Numbered from the stretch's first letter, positions 1 to 6,995 are shown. The stretch: 12,314 bases of DNA from Cyanobacteria bacterium UBA9971 (GCA_003499955.1 DNRP01000079.1:1-12314); one strand, 5' to 3'. Translations and numbers: made by a program. Notes: generated from the letters alone by a model not told the origin.

Positions 1-1052
1 CCCTGATCAATACAATCAGTACTTAATATTGGACATGCCGTCGGAATAATTGTTGCCAGAGTTGATCCGGCCCAGGTAAGGTTATAAGTTCCATCCGGAG
101 CTTGAGGCCAGGATGAAAAAATCGTACTGCAAGTATTGTTATAATTATTATATCTTCCATAATAACAGTCATTATAATTAGTCATTGCCCATTGAGGTGC
201 TGTCATTGCCTGACATCCCATAATCGCCGCACTGGCAAGGCTGCTCATGTTGCAATACTTGGATTCTGATGCACCTGCTGTATTGTAAGCTATTTTATAA
301 ACCTGAGAAGGTGCTGTTGACCAGTTGTTTTTTATCTGATAACAACTTTTGCTATAATTACTACTGTAGGCTCTCTGGCATCCTGTTGTAAGACCGTTAT
401 TACAAGCCTGTATATATACCCAGGGTTGAGCTATATCGTATGCAAGGTTATTATTGGCATTAGGGTTTACTGTTTTGGCATAAAAAGCCTCATTCACGAG
501 TTTTGTCGGCATTTGGGGGAGCAATTCCGTTAGCTGATCAATAATATATGTTGCACCCTGATTTGTAGTAGTGTTTCTGATTAAATGAAGATAATAAGAT
601 ATATCAGTATAATCAGTTGTATCATCACAATACGGAGCAGAAGTGCTTCCGTTTAAACGACATGTGTCTATAAAATAGTCGCATGCCTTCGTTCCGCCCT
701 GATCGCAAGCTGCTCTGAGAATTCTTTTTGCCATTATTTTTTGCGCTGAAGTTCCGTTTATCGCTGCCCAATATGCTGTGTTAAAGGCTTTTTCCCTGTT
801 GTATGTAACGTCAATAACCGCGCCATAACAAGAAGTTCCTGTTGCGGGTAATGTTGTCGCACCTGCCGCATCAATATCATACCAGTCTGTGGAAGTATTA
901 TTATTAATGCAATCAATAACATTTTTATCCATACCTGTTTTAATCTTGGACATTTGTGTTATAAGCGGTATAGATGCCACCATAAGAACACTTATGACTG
1001 TCATGGAAATAAGCATCTCCATTAAAGTAAAAGCTTTATTTTTTAAATGCAT
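1..1052 (-). CDS. Prepilin-type, cysteine-rich type IV pilin-like protein (partial, C-terminus beyond left edge)
   Basis: An open frame with no stop runs from ATG at 1052 to the left edge, about 350 codons. The N-terminus reads MHLKNKAFTLMEMLIS and is followed by a hydrophobic helix to about residue 32. This is a class III (prepilin) signal: short basic leader, cleavage expected after Ala7, then F(+1)TLxE with Glu at +5. The family is assembled by a type IV pilus or type II secretion-like machine after prepilin peptidase cutting and N-methylation. The remaining ~310 residues are a large surface domain rich in Asn, Thr, Tyr and Ala, with about 15 cysteines, so several disulfides are possible. 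I do not recognise the domain. An AAGGAG (1066-1071) lies 13-14 nt before the ATG, which is far, but an in-frame TAA just upstream rules out a longer protein. It could be a minor pilin or pseudopilin. Certain as a prepilin-like gene, uncertain in role. Confidence 0.88.
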   Translation of the reverse strand, partial: MHLKNKAFTLMEMLISMTVISVLMVASIPLITQMSKIKTGMDKNVIDCINNNTSTDWYDIDAAGATTLPATGTSCYGAVIDVTYNREKAFNTAYWAAINGTSAQKIMAKRILRAACDQGGTKACDYFIDTCRLNGSTSAPYCDDTTDYTDISYYLHLIRNTTTNQGATYIIDQLTELLPQMPTKLVNEAFYAKTVNPNANNNLAYDIAQPWVYIQACNNGLTTGCQRAYSSNYSKSCYQIKNNWSTAPSQVYKIAYNTAGASESKYCNMSSLASAAIMGCQAMTAPQWAMTNYNDCYYGRYNNYNNTCSTIFSSWPQAPDGTYNLTWAGSTLATIIPTACPILSTDCIDQ

Positions 1053-1113
1053 ATATTCTTAATAACTCCTTATTTTGAAAAAACACATCCTATTTTATAA
1101 TATCATAAATCGC

Positions 1114-1139
1114 TTAATTATTTAAGTTAATTATTTAAG
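1114..1139. repeat. Perfect 13-bp tandem duplication, each unit with dyad symmetry
   Basis: The unit TTAATTATTTAAG occurs twice back to back (1114-1126 and 1127-1139). With the preceding C the first unit is also an inverted repeat, CTTAA-ttat-TTAAG. It lies in the pilin gene's upstream region, about 60-90 bases before its start, where a regulator could bind. In sequence this AT-rich, chance or slippage is a fair alternative. Confidence 0.5.
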
Positions 1140-1210
1140 TATTATATGTTTTTATGCCCTTAAAATCCTCCTTTTAAACTAATGACAAAAAAAAACAACA
1201 AAAGATAAGT

Positions 1211-1239
1211 TTGCCCTCTTATTCTTATAATTATAAAAT
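1211..1239 (+). promoter_or_regulatory. Possible sigma-70 type promoter for ubiA
   Basis: TTGCCC at 1211-1216 and TAAAAT at 1234-1239 are separated by 17 bases. This would give a start near 1246 and a leader of about 105 bases. The surrounding sequence is AT-rich, so a chance match is quite possible. Confidence 0.33.
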
Positions 1240-1352
1240 TATATTCAACCATAATTTGTTTTTGGATTTATTTTAAATAACGTAAAATAATTGAAAAATA
1301 ATACTACTCAAAAAACAGGAATTATAAATTTAAACGGGTACTAATATAAAAA

Positions 1353-2225
1353 ATGGAAATTTTGAACAACATAAAATCCAAAATTCTTGAATATTTTGAG
1401 CTTATAAAATTTGAACATACAATATTTGCTATGCCGTTTGCTCTTTCGGGTATGCTTTTGGCTTCTCCAACCAATTTTCCTGCCATAAGTACTTTTATAT
1501 GGGTAATACTTGCAATGGCAGGAGGAAGAACAGCAGCTATGGCTTTAAACAGAATTATAGATGCTGATATTGATAAAAAAAACCCAAGAACTTCAAACAG
1601 AGCCATTCCTTCTGGAAAAATAAAAAAATTATCAGCTTTTATATTGGCGATGCTTTCTTTTGCCTTAATGATTTTTGCGGTATGGCAGCTTCCACTTATA
1701 TGCAAACAACTTTTGCCTTTAGCAATACTCCTTTTGGTTATATATTCATTTACTAAAAGATTTACCCATCTTTCTCATTTTATATTAGGAGGTGCTTTAG
1801 GTGCTGCAGCCGGAGGAGGATGGCTTGCTGTCAGCGGTGTATTCTCGCTACCAGTCGTTTTATGGGGAATTTCCGTGGTTTTCTGGGTGGCAGGATTTGA
1901 TGTAATTTATGCCATTCAAGACATAGATTTTGACAGGGAAAACAAACTTTTCAGCATACCGGCATGGCTCGGAATTAAAAAAAGCCTGTTTGCTTCCAAA
2001 ATTTTCCATTTATTCACAATTGTTTTGCTTATAACTTTAGGTCTGGTTTATACTGTAGGAATATTTTACTGGTTTGGAATTGCTTTTGTTGCCTGTATGC
2101 TTTTTTGGGAACATTCTCTTCTTAAAGAAAACGACCTCTCAAAAATTAATGCGGCTTTTTTTAATATTAACGGTTATGTAAGCATAGGAATTTTTATATT
2201 TATACTGCTGGATAAGGTTTTTTAA
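1353..2225 (+). CDS. UbiA-family prenyltransferase (4-hydroxybenzoate/MqnP-type polyprenyltransferase)
   Basis: This integral membrane enzyme of 290 residues belongs to the family that transfers a polyprenyl chain from its diphosphate to an aromatic acceptor in quinone synthesis. Two Mg-diphosphate binding motifs are visible: NRxxDxxxD with Asn66, Asp70 and Asp74 (followed by the typical NPRTSNRAIPSG), and YAIQDxDFD with Asp190 and Asp194 (followed by SIPAWLG). Seven to nine hydrophobic segments cover the rest, and the length is normal. The motif context resembles UbiA and the futalosine-pathway MqnP, which cannot be told apart here. ATG 1353 has no good ribosome binding site. The frame stops 4 bases before the mlaE-like gene, so the two are probably cotranscribed. 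A polyprenyl diphosphate synthase at 8747-9784 could provide the donor substrate. Confidence 0.92.
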   Translation: MEILNNIKSKILEYFELIKFEHTIFAMPFALSGMLLASPTNFPAISTFIWVILAMAGGRTAAMALNRIIDADIDKKNPRTSNRAIPSGKIKKLSAFILAMLSFALMIFAVWQLPLICKQLLPLAILLLVIYSFTKRFTHLSHFILGGALGAAAGGGWLAVSGVFSLPVVLWGISVVFWVAGFDVIYAIQDIDFDRENKLFSIPAWLGIKKSLFASKIFHLFTIVLLITLGLVYTVGIFYWFGIAFVACMLFWEHSLLKENDLSKINAAFFNINGYVSIGIFIFILLDKVF

Positions 2226-2229
2226 AAAA

Positions 2230-3036
2230 ATGAACAAATTAACTGAAATACTAAATAAAACACTATCATATAAGCTTGCCAAATCTCTTTTTGCCGAAAT
2301 GAAAGACTGGATTGAAATAATCGGCAATATGGGAATGAATCTTTTCTTTTCTGTAAAATGCTTATTTACGGGTCAATTAAAATCAAAACTTTTTTTTGAA
2401 CAGGCATCAAGGTTTGGTGTGGATTCTTTACCAATAAGTCTTTTAATGGTAGGACTCGCCGGCATGATTATCGCGCTTCAGGTAGCAAATGAAATGGTAA
2501 AGCAGGGTGCCGGCGACTATGTAGGAATGCTTGTTTCTGTAGCGATAGTAAGAGAATTGGGACCTGTAATCGGCGGATTTGCAGTTATTTCTATGGTAGG
2601 TTCTTCTATGGCGGCAGAAATATCGACAATGAAAGTTACTCAACAAGTTGACGCCATAAAAGTTCTTGGCGTAAATCCAATCTATTATCTTATCACCCCA
2701 AGAGTCATTGCCGGAATATTCATCATGCCTTTTGTTGTTATTATTGCAAATGCTGTCGGAATTGTTGGAGGAATGATTATGAGCAAACTTGTTACCGAAC
2801 TTAATGCCGAAAATTATATAAATTCAGTCTGGGTGGGACTAACTGTAAAAGATTTTTTTGTAAGTATATTTAAAGGAAGTGTTTTTGGCGGAATTATTGC
2901 TTTAAGCTGTTCTTCTATAGGATACAGGACAGAAGGCGGTGCTATAGATGTAGGAAAAGCAACAACTTCCGCGGTTGTATGGTCTTTTATTCTTATGCTT
3001 ATAGCAGATTATTTCATTTCTTTTGTTTGTTATTAA
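2230..3036 (+). CDS. MlaE/YrbE-family ABC transporter permease
   Basis: This 268-residue membrane protein is of the MlaE type (TGD1 in plastids), the permease half of ABC systems that move phospholipids between inner and outer membranes with an MlaF-like ATPase and an MCE/MlaD-like substrate-binding protein. The signature spans about residues 105-160: VAIVRELGPVIGG, SSMAAEISTMKVTQQVDAIKVLG, then NPIYYLITPRVIAG. About five hydrophobic segments follow an amphipathic N-terminus, and the length is usual for the family. ATG 2230 lies 4 bases after the ubiA stop, with only a weak AAGG upstream, which suggests translational coupling. No ATPase or MCE partner is next to it; a terminator follows, so partners must be encoded elsewhere. 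Confidence 0.92.
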   Translation: MNKLTEILNKTLSYKLAKSLFAEMKDWIEIIGNMGMNLFFSVKCLFTGQLKSKLFFEQASRFGVDSLPISLLMVGLAGMIIALQVANEMVKQGAGDYVGMLVSVAIVRELGPVIGGFAVISMVGSSMAAEISTMKVTQQVDAIKVLGVNPIYYLITPRVIAGIFIMPFVVIIANAVGIVGGMIMSKLVTELNAENYINSVWVGLTVKDFFVSIFKGSVFGGIIALSCSSIGYRTEGGAIDVGKATTSAVVWSFILMLIADYFISFVCY

Positions 3037-3083
3037 CAAAAATTTATAAAGAAATGATTTTTAGCAATTTATTTTTTTAGCTT

Positions 3084-3126
3084 CCTTTATAAATTGTAAC
3101 CGTTTTTACAATTTATAAGGTTTTTT
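3084..3126 (+). terminator. Rho-independent terminator after the mlaE-like gene
   Basis: A perfect 13-bp stem (3087-3099 with 3106-3118) has a 6-nt loop. It is extended by CC/GG across one bulged T and is followed directly by TTTTTT at 3121-3126. It ends only about 8 bases before the ATG of the next gene, so it may also act on that gene's leader. Confidence 0.8.
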
Positions 3127-3133
3127 ATTATTA

Positions 3134-3670
3134 ATGTTTGTTAGTTTTTTTAATAACCAATTTCAAAACAACTCTAAACTGTCCTTTCAAGGAAAAGACG
3201 GTTCTATAAAATATATTGGAAACACAGTTGTAAAAAGCTTTCATTCCGAAAGACAACAAGAATTTACAACAGAACGGGATTTTCTTACGTTTTTAACTAA
3301 CGCAAAATTCCCAAATTCTCCTAAATTTATAAAAACTGAAGGTAATTCAATCACTATGGAAAAAATATCCGGTCAAAATTTATTGGATTTTCTTCCGGCA
3401 GCAACTAAAGAACAAATTTTATGGACTAAAGAACAAATTTTAAAAGTTGCCAAGAACCTTGCAAAACTTGGAGTATTCCATAACGACTTAAACAGGGCTA
3501 ACATTATCATTGTAAAAGATACAAACAATATCCCCTACAAAGTTGTTTTTCTGGACTTTGCAGATGCAAAGAAAGTTAAAAGTTTAGATACCACTCAACT
3601 TGCAGATGATATGATGTATAAAAAACATTTAACACCTATTTTAGATGTCTTTTTATCAAAAGCTAAATAG
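3134..3670 (+). CDS. Minimal protein-kinase-fold phosphotransferase (RIO/Bud32/Kdo-kinase-like)
   Basis: The 178 residues carry the core kinase motifs: Lys34 in TVVKSF (ATP-binding lysine), Glu47 in TERDF (helix C), a hinge-like MEKISG at 75-80, HNDLNRAN at 116-123 (HxDxxxxN; Asp118 catalytic, Asn123 metal) and DFAD at 141-144 in place of DFG. The protein ends about 35 residues later, so most of the usual C-lobe is absent, as in Bud32 or other small atypical kinases. No clear glycine-rich loop is seen, only GKDGSIKYIG. TKEQIL is duplicated in tandem at residues 91-104. ATG 3134 follows a terminator by about 8 bases; the only SD-like AAGG lies inside that hairpin. The gene converges with pit, stops 6 bases apart. 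The substrate is unknown: protein, sugar or small-molecule phosphorylation are all possible. Confidence 0.8.
   Translation: MFVSFFNNQFQNNSKLSFQGKDGSIKYIGNTVVKSFHSERQQEFTTERDFLTFLTNAKFPNSPKFIKTEGNSITMEKISGQNLLDFLPAATKEQILWTKEQILKVAKNLAKLGVFHNDLNRANIIIVKDTNNIPYKVVFLDFADAKKVKSLDTTQLADDMMYKKHLTPILDVFLSKAK
3404..3445 (+). repeat. In-frame 21-bp tandem duplication inside the kinase-like gene
   Basis: The 18-mer ACTAAAGAACAAATTTTA occurs at 3404-3421 and again at 3425-3442, with period 21 bases (7 codons). It encodes TKEQILW followed by TKEQILK. The identity at DNA level, including third positions, indicates a recent duplication. Confidence 0.85.
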
Positions 3671-3676
3671 TTATTT

Positions 3677-4681
3677 TTAGAATAAATGTGCTATTTTAGT
3701 CACTATTATGTACGAAAGAGCTGACATAAACATACATGCCGGAATTGTAACAATCCATGCGGTAACAATATTGCCTACAATTCCCCATCTTACCGCGGAA
3801 GCTCGCATTGTACTTCCTACGCCCATAATTGATGTGGAAATTATATGTGTGGTGCTTACAGGAATCCCGAAATGAGAAGCCGTTAATATTATGGAGGCTG
3901 ATGAAACTTCTGCAGAAAAACCGTGAATCGGTTTTACTTTAATAATTTTGCTGCCCATTGTTCTGATGATTTTCCAGCCGCCTGCCATTGTACCAAATGC
4001 CATTGTCAAGGCACACAAAAGTATTACCCATAAAGGAACTTCCATTTTATCAATATAACCGCTACTTAAAAGTAAAAGAGTAATTATACCCATTGTTTTT
4101 TGAGCATCGTTAGAACCGTGGCTGAGAGCCAAAAAACCCGATGAAATTAGCTGAAGTTTTTTAAAATTCCTGTTTACAATTTCAGGATTGGATTTCAAGA
4201 ATATCCACAAAAACAAAAGCATTATTGTAAATCCGACAAAAATACCAAGCACCGGCGAAGTTACCATAGGGATAAGAACTTTTTCTACCAATCCTGTTAT
4301 TTTTACAACTTTATAACCTGAATGCATCATAGCAGCTCCCATTAACCCACCGATAAGGGCATGGGAAGAACTTGACGGAATTCCAAAATACCATGTAAAT
4401 AAATTCCAGATAATTGCTCCTATAAGAGCGCATGCAATGACTGTCTGCGTAACAGAAGAAGCATCTACTATTCCGCCTCCAATGGTTTTTGCTACGTGAG
4501 TGCCAAGTAAAGCACCTCCCAAGTTAAGAACTGCCGCATATATAATTGCCTGTCTTGGAGTTAATGCTTTTGTAGAAACTACTGTTGCTATTGCATTTGC
4601 TGAATCATGAAACCCGTTAATGTACTCAAACGCAACTGCAAGTAAAATTATTATTATTAAAACTATTATAGTTAAGTCCAT
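3677..4681 (-). CDS. pit: PiT-family inorganic phosphate transporter
   Basis: This 334-residue membrane protein belongs to the PiT family, which takes up inorganic phosphate (often as a metal complex) with H+ or Na+. Both halves of the family's internal repeat are clear: NGFHDSANAIATVVST at 22-37 with FGIPSSSSHALIGG at 99-112, and SHGSNDAQKTMG at 187-198 with FGIPVSTTHIISTS at 271-284. About ten hydrophobic segments are present and the length is typical of the short bacterial members. GAAGGA lies just upstream of ATG 4681. The DUF47 accessory gene precedes it on the same strand, the standard arrangement, but a 134-bp palindromic element separates the two, so pit expression may be partly uncoupled. 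H+ versus Na+ coupling cannot be told from sequence. Confidence 0.95.
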   Translation of the reverse strand: MDLTIIVLIIIILLAVAFEYINGFHDSANAIATVVSTKALTPRQAIIYAAVLNLGGALLGTHVAKTIGGGIVDASSVTQTVIACALIGAIIWNLFTWYFGIPSSSSHALIGGLMGAAMMHSGYKVVKITGLVEKVLIPMVTSPVLGIFVGFTIMLLFLWIFLKSNPEIVNRNFKKLQLISSGFLALSHGSNDAQKTMGIITLLLLSSGYIDKMEVPLWVILLCALTMAFGTMAGGWKIIRTMGSKIIKVKPIHGFSAEVSSASIILTASHFGIPVSTTHIISTSIMGVGSTMRASAVRWGIVGNIVTAWIVTIPACMFMSALSYIIVTKIAHLF

Positions 4682-4734
4682 ATTTCCTTCTCACTCTGTT
4701 TGTTTTTTATACTTTTATCATCCTAAATTTCTCC

Positions 4735-4868
4735 TGTCATCCTGAGCGAAGCAGGGAACCCACTTTGGGGATTAAGTATCCCCGAAGAAGGGGGTGATCT
4801 GCATACTATGAATAAAGTCTACAAGTATTATTGGACAGATTCTTCGGGCTAAAGCCCTCAGAATGACA
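4735..4868. repeat. Long palindromic intergenic element (copy A), ends TGTCAT / ATGACA
   Basis: The element has the same terminal sequences as the copies at 7874 and 10137. Near its right end ATTGGACAGAT matches TGTTGGACAGAT in copy C. It holds several hairpins: CCTG/CAGG at 4741-4755, GGGGAT/ATCCCC at 4767-4783, and ATTCT..GGGCT/AGCCC..AGAAT at 4839-4864. It is 134 bases long, against about 92 for the other copies. It fills most of the 204-base gap between DUF47 and pit. Confidence 0.7.
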
Positions 4869-4885
4869 ATTCATCACAATTCTTA

Positions 4886-5524
4886 TTAACCGTGTTTCAA
4901 AGAAATGTTTAAAACCAGATCCGACACATCAAAACAAGTATCCATAGCACTTTCAATATTTTTATACAGTTCCTTCAACTTAATTACAGTTAAAGCATCA
5001 TATTTACCCGAAAAAATTTCATCCAGAGCGGTGTGAAGAATTTCATCTCCTCTGGATTCAATTTCTTTAAGTTTATTATTACTATTTGTAACTTCTTTTA
5101 CTTCTGCAACATTTCTTAACAAAGAAATGTTATGTTTTAATTCTTCTGTAGCCAAAAGAAGTGTTTCTGCTTGATCTTTCATACAATCTGTATGTGATTC
5201 AAGTCTGTAAACAGCAAGGTTTAAACTGGCTTTAACTATTTTTCTGGTGATTTTATTAAGAAGATTTGATACCTGCTGAATTTCTTCCCTGTCTATGGGG
5301 GTTACAAATGTAGTGTTTAAAAGGTTCAAAGTTTTCTTAGCAACCGCACTGCTCTTATGTTTTAAATCTTTTGCCTGTTTACTTCTTTCTTCAGTTGATC
5401 CCTGATTTACAATTTCGTGAAAAAGTTTGGAAATTTCATAACAAACTTGAGCATTATCTTCAAAAAGAGTATAAAAAGTTCCTTCTTCAGGCGGTAATAA
5501 TTTTTTTAAAAAATTTAACGTCAT
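4886..5524 (-). CDS. DUF47/PhoU-like Pit accessory protein
   Basis: This soluble 212-residue protein is probably all alpha-helical and of the DUF47 family, distant relatives of PhoU that are usually encoded next to PiT transporters and thought to modulate phosphate uptake. Family landmarks are LLPPEEGTFYTLFEDNA near the start, the helix LKHKSSAVAKKTLNLLN with the following FVTPIDREEI, and near the end IESRGDEILHTALDEIF and IESAMDTCFDVSDLVL. The length matches the family norm. GAGGAGA at 5531-5537 is a strong ribosome binding site for ATG 5524. The next gene downstream on this strand is pit. It lies below the L28 gene, separated by a hairpin terminator, so it is either a separate unit or fed by readthrough. 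Confidence 0.93.
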   Translation of the reverse strand: MTLNFLKKLLPPEEGTFYTLFEDNAQVCYEISKLFHEIVNQGSTEERSKQAKDLKHKSSAVAKKTLNLLNTTFVTPIDREEIQQVSNLLNKITRKIVKASLNLAVYRLESHTDCMKDQAETLLLATEELKHNISLLRNVAEVKEVTNSNNKLKEIESRGDEILHTALDEIFSGKYDALTVIKLKELYKNIESAMDTCFDVSDLVLNISLKHG

Positions 5525-5582
5525 ACATTCTCTCCTCTTTTATACAGTTCCCTGTTTTTTATTTTTATTTAACTAATAAACA

Positions 5583-5612
5583 AAAAACACTACGAAAGAT
5601 TGTAGTGTTTTT
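5583..5612 (-). terminator. Hairpin terminator after rpmB (symmetric, possibly bidirectional)
   Basis: Perfect 11-bp arms, AAAAACACTAC at 5583-5593 and GTAGTGTTTTT at 5602-5612, enclose an 8-nt loop. Read on the minus strand, the second arm ends in a T-run starting at 5587, fitting termination of the L28 transcript. The matching T-run on the plus strand makes it symmetric. Confidence 0.75.
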
Positions 5613-5619
5613 ATAAGTT

Positions 5620-5811
5620 TTATACAGCTTTTTGAACCTTATTGGCTTTAATACACGAAGTGCAAACCTTAATTTTCTTAACTGTGCCGTTAATATTCGC
5701 CTTCATTGGCTGTAAATTCGGCTCTTGTTTATATGCGTAATGTTTATTTGAAAAGCTTACTTTATTAGCTTTCAATGGCTTTTTCTGGCATATATCACAT
5801 TGTTTTGACAT
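5620..5811 (-). CDS. rpmB: 50S ribosomal protein L28 (bL28), zinc-binding type
   Basis: At 63 residues this is a typical L28 of the large ribosomal subunit. The N-terminal CDICQKKPLKANKVSFSNK and the C-terminal KVCTSCIKANK are the family landmarks. Cysteines 5, 8, 50 and 53 form two CxxC pairs, so this is the zinc-binding (C+) form rather than the cysteine-free paralogue. AGAGGA about 8 bases upstream of ATG 5811 is a good ribosome binding site. The gene has its own terminator downstream and a possible promoter at 5871-5896, so it is probably transcribed alone. Confidence 0.96.
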   Translation of the reverse strand: MSKQCDICQKKPLKANKVSFSNKHYAYKQEPNLQPMKANINGTVKKIKVCTSCIKANKVQKAV

Positions 5812-5870
5812 TTGTTTTTTCCTCTTATTTTTAATTTTACATTTAATGCCGGTTACTATACATAAATTAT

Positions 5871-5897
5871 ATTATAAAAACCATGATTTATTAGCAA
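5871..5897 (-). promoter_or_regulatory. Possible promoter for rpmB
   Basis: On the minus strand TATAAT lies at 5876-5871 with TTGCTA about 15 bases upstream. A second overlapping TATAAT lies at 5871-5866. The -10 box is good; the -35 spacing is short. The leader would be about 55 bases. Confidence 0.38.
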
Positions 5898-6024
5898 GTA
5901 TTTGCTTTTGGAAAAAGTTTTTATTTGTTATTTCCCCTCTAAAAAGGTGATAAAACATCTTCCTTATTCATGTTAAATTTAAATATGTATTTTTTCACGA
6001 TTTAAGGCGTAAAACAGACTTTTT

Positions 6025-6951
6025 ATGAAAAAATTTTCTCTTTTTAAAAAACCACTTTGCGGAACGAGTATTTTATTACTGCTTCTGGTTGTTTTTGCCG
6101 TATCATTTTTTAAAATTAATTCCCTTGATAATACAGCATCTGCTTTTCCTTACATTGCCCCGTCAAAATATAATGAAGATTACAGATATGCAAAAGTGTA
6201 TGTAATGCTTGCAGAAACTTATATTTCTCATGGAGATTATAATAAAGCAAAGGAATTTTTATCAACCGCAATTAAATATGACCCGTCAAATAAACAAGCC
6301 CGTATCGATTTGGGACTTATTTACGAGGTTTTGAATGATTATAAATCAGCTGCATATCAATATGAAGAAATTTTAAAACTTGATCCCGACAATAGAGATG
6401 TAAATTATTATCTGGGTTTGCTTTATGACAAAACAGGCCACGCGGACAAAGCAATACAATACCTTGAAAAAGCAATAAAATTAATGCCTTATAATGCTTC
6501 TATTTATTATGATATCGGTGTTATTTTTGCAAGAGAAACGGATTATACAAAAGCTTTATACTATAATCAAAAAGCCGTAAACCTTAAACCTGATTTTGCG
6601 GAAGCCTATAATAATTTGTGTTATGCGCAAACAAATACAGGACTGTATACAGAAGCCCTTAATAACTGCAAAAAATCTCTGGACTTGAATCCTAACAGTG
6701 CGCCTTCTCTGGATAGTATGGGATTTGTTTATTTTGGAATGAAAAACTATCAAAAAGCTATTGAATTCTATCAAAAAGCTATCGCAATAAATTCCGAAAT
6801 AGGTGAAATTTATTTGCACCTTGCTCAAGCTTGTGAAAAAGCCGGTCAAAAGAATGAAGCAATAAAATATTACAAAAAATACATCGAAATGGATCCTAAA
6901 GCTTCTAATATTAAAGAAATCAAAACTGTTTTAAATACACTTAAAAAATAG
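6025..6951 (+). CDS. Membrane-anchored TPR-repeat protein
   Basis: The protein has 308 residues. It opens with a basic stretch (MKKFSLFKK) and a hydrophobic helix at about 12-30, either an uncleaved signal anchor or a signal peptide with no clear cleavage site, so the rest should lie outside the cytoplasmic membrane. After a linker come seven 34-residue TPR units from about residue 53 to 292, each with the usual pattern (for example LGLIYEVLNDYKSAAYQYEEILKLDPDN), then a capping helix. TPR arrays bind partner proteins; which ones is not visible. ATG 6025 has no good ribosome binding site, and no alternative start would keep the membrane helix. The specific function is unknown. Confidence 0.88.
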   Translation: MKKFSLFKKPLCGTSILLLLLVVFAVSFFKINSLDNTASAFPYIAPSKYNEDYRYAKVYVMLAETYISHGDYNKAKEFLSTAIKYDPSNKQARIDLGLIYEVLNDYKSAAYQYEEILKLDPDNRDVNYYLGLLYDKTGHADKAIQYLEKAIKLMPYNASIYYDIGVIFARETDYTKALYYNQKAVNLKPDFAEAYNNLCYAQTNTGLYTEALNNCKKSLDLNPNSAPSLDSMGFVYFGMKNYQKAIEFYQKAIAINSEIGEIYLHLAQACEKAGQKNEAIKYYKKYIEMDPKASNIKEIKTVLNTLKK

Positions 6952-6966
6952 ATAAGTTTTGTTAAT

Positions 6967-6995
6967 TTGCTTTACCAAAACTAAAGTGTTAATAT
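6967..6995 (+). promoter_or_regulatory. Possible sigma-70 type promoter for pyrF
   Basis: TTGCTT at 6967-6972 and TAATAT at 6990-6995 are separated by exactly 17 bases. This predicts a start near 7002 and a leader of about 60 bases before pyrF. Both boxes match at four or more of six positions, but the AT-rich background weakens the call. Confidence 0.42.

Larger units (their letters stand above)
1053..1352. other. Divergent AT-rich intergenic region between pilin-like gene and ubiA
   Basis: No credible gene is seen in these 300 bases. The region holds the leaders of two divergent genes, a perfect 13-bp tandem repeat (1114-1139) and a possible ubiA promoter near 1211-1239. On the minus strand, AAGGAGGA (about 1166-1173) is a perfect Shine-Dalgarno match, but no ATG, GTG or TTG codon follows at a useful distance, so I assign no gene to it. 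Confidence 0.6.

Noticed and set aside
1166-1173. Perfect minus-strand Shine-Dalgarno AAGGAGGA suggesting a small gene upstream of the pilin-like gene
   Set aside because: No ATG, GTG or TTG follows at usable spacing, and stops appear within a few codons.
1322-1705. Minus-strand 127-codon frame opposite ubiA
   Set aside because: It is antisense to a motif-bearing ubiA frame, its protein has no recognisable domain, and its start region lies inside ubiA. It is a shadow frame.
6955-6982. Inverted repeat AGTTTTG/CAAAACT after the membrane-anchored TPR gene
   Set aside because: The 7-bp AT-rich stem has a 14-nt loop and no T-run, and it overlaps the likely -35 box of pyrF. It does not qualify as a terminator.
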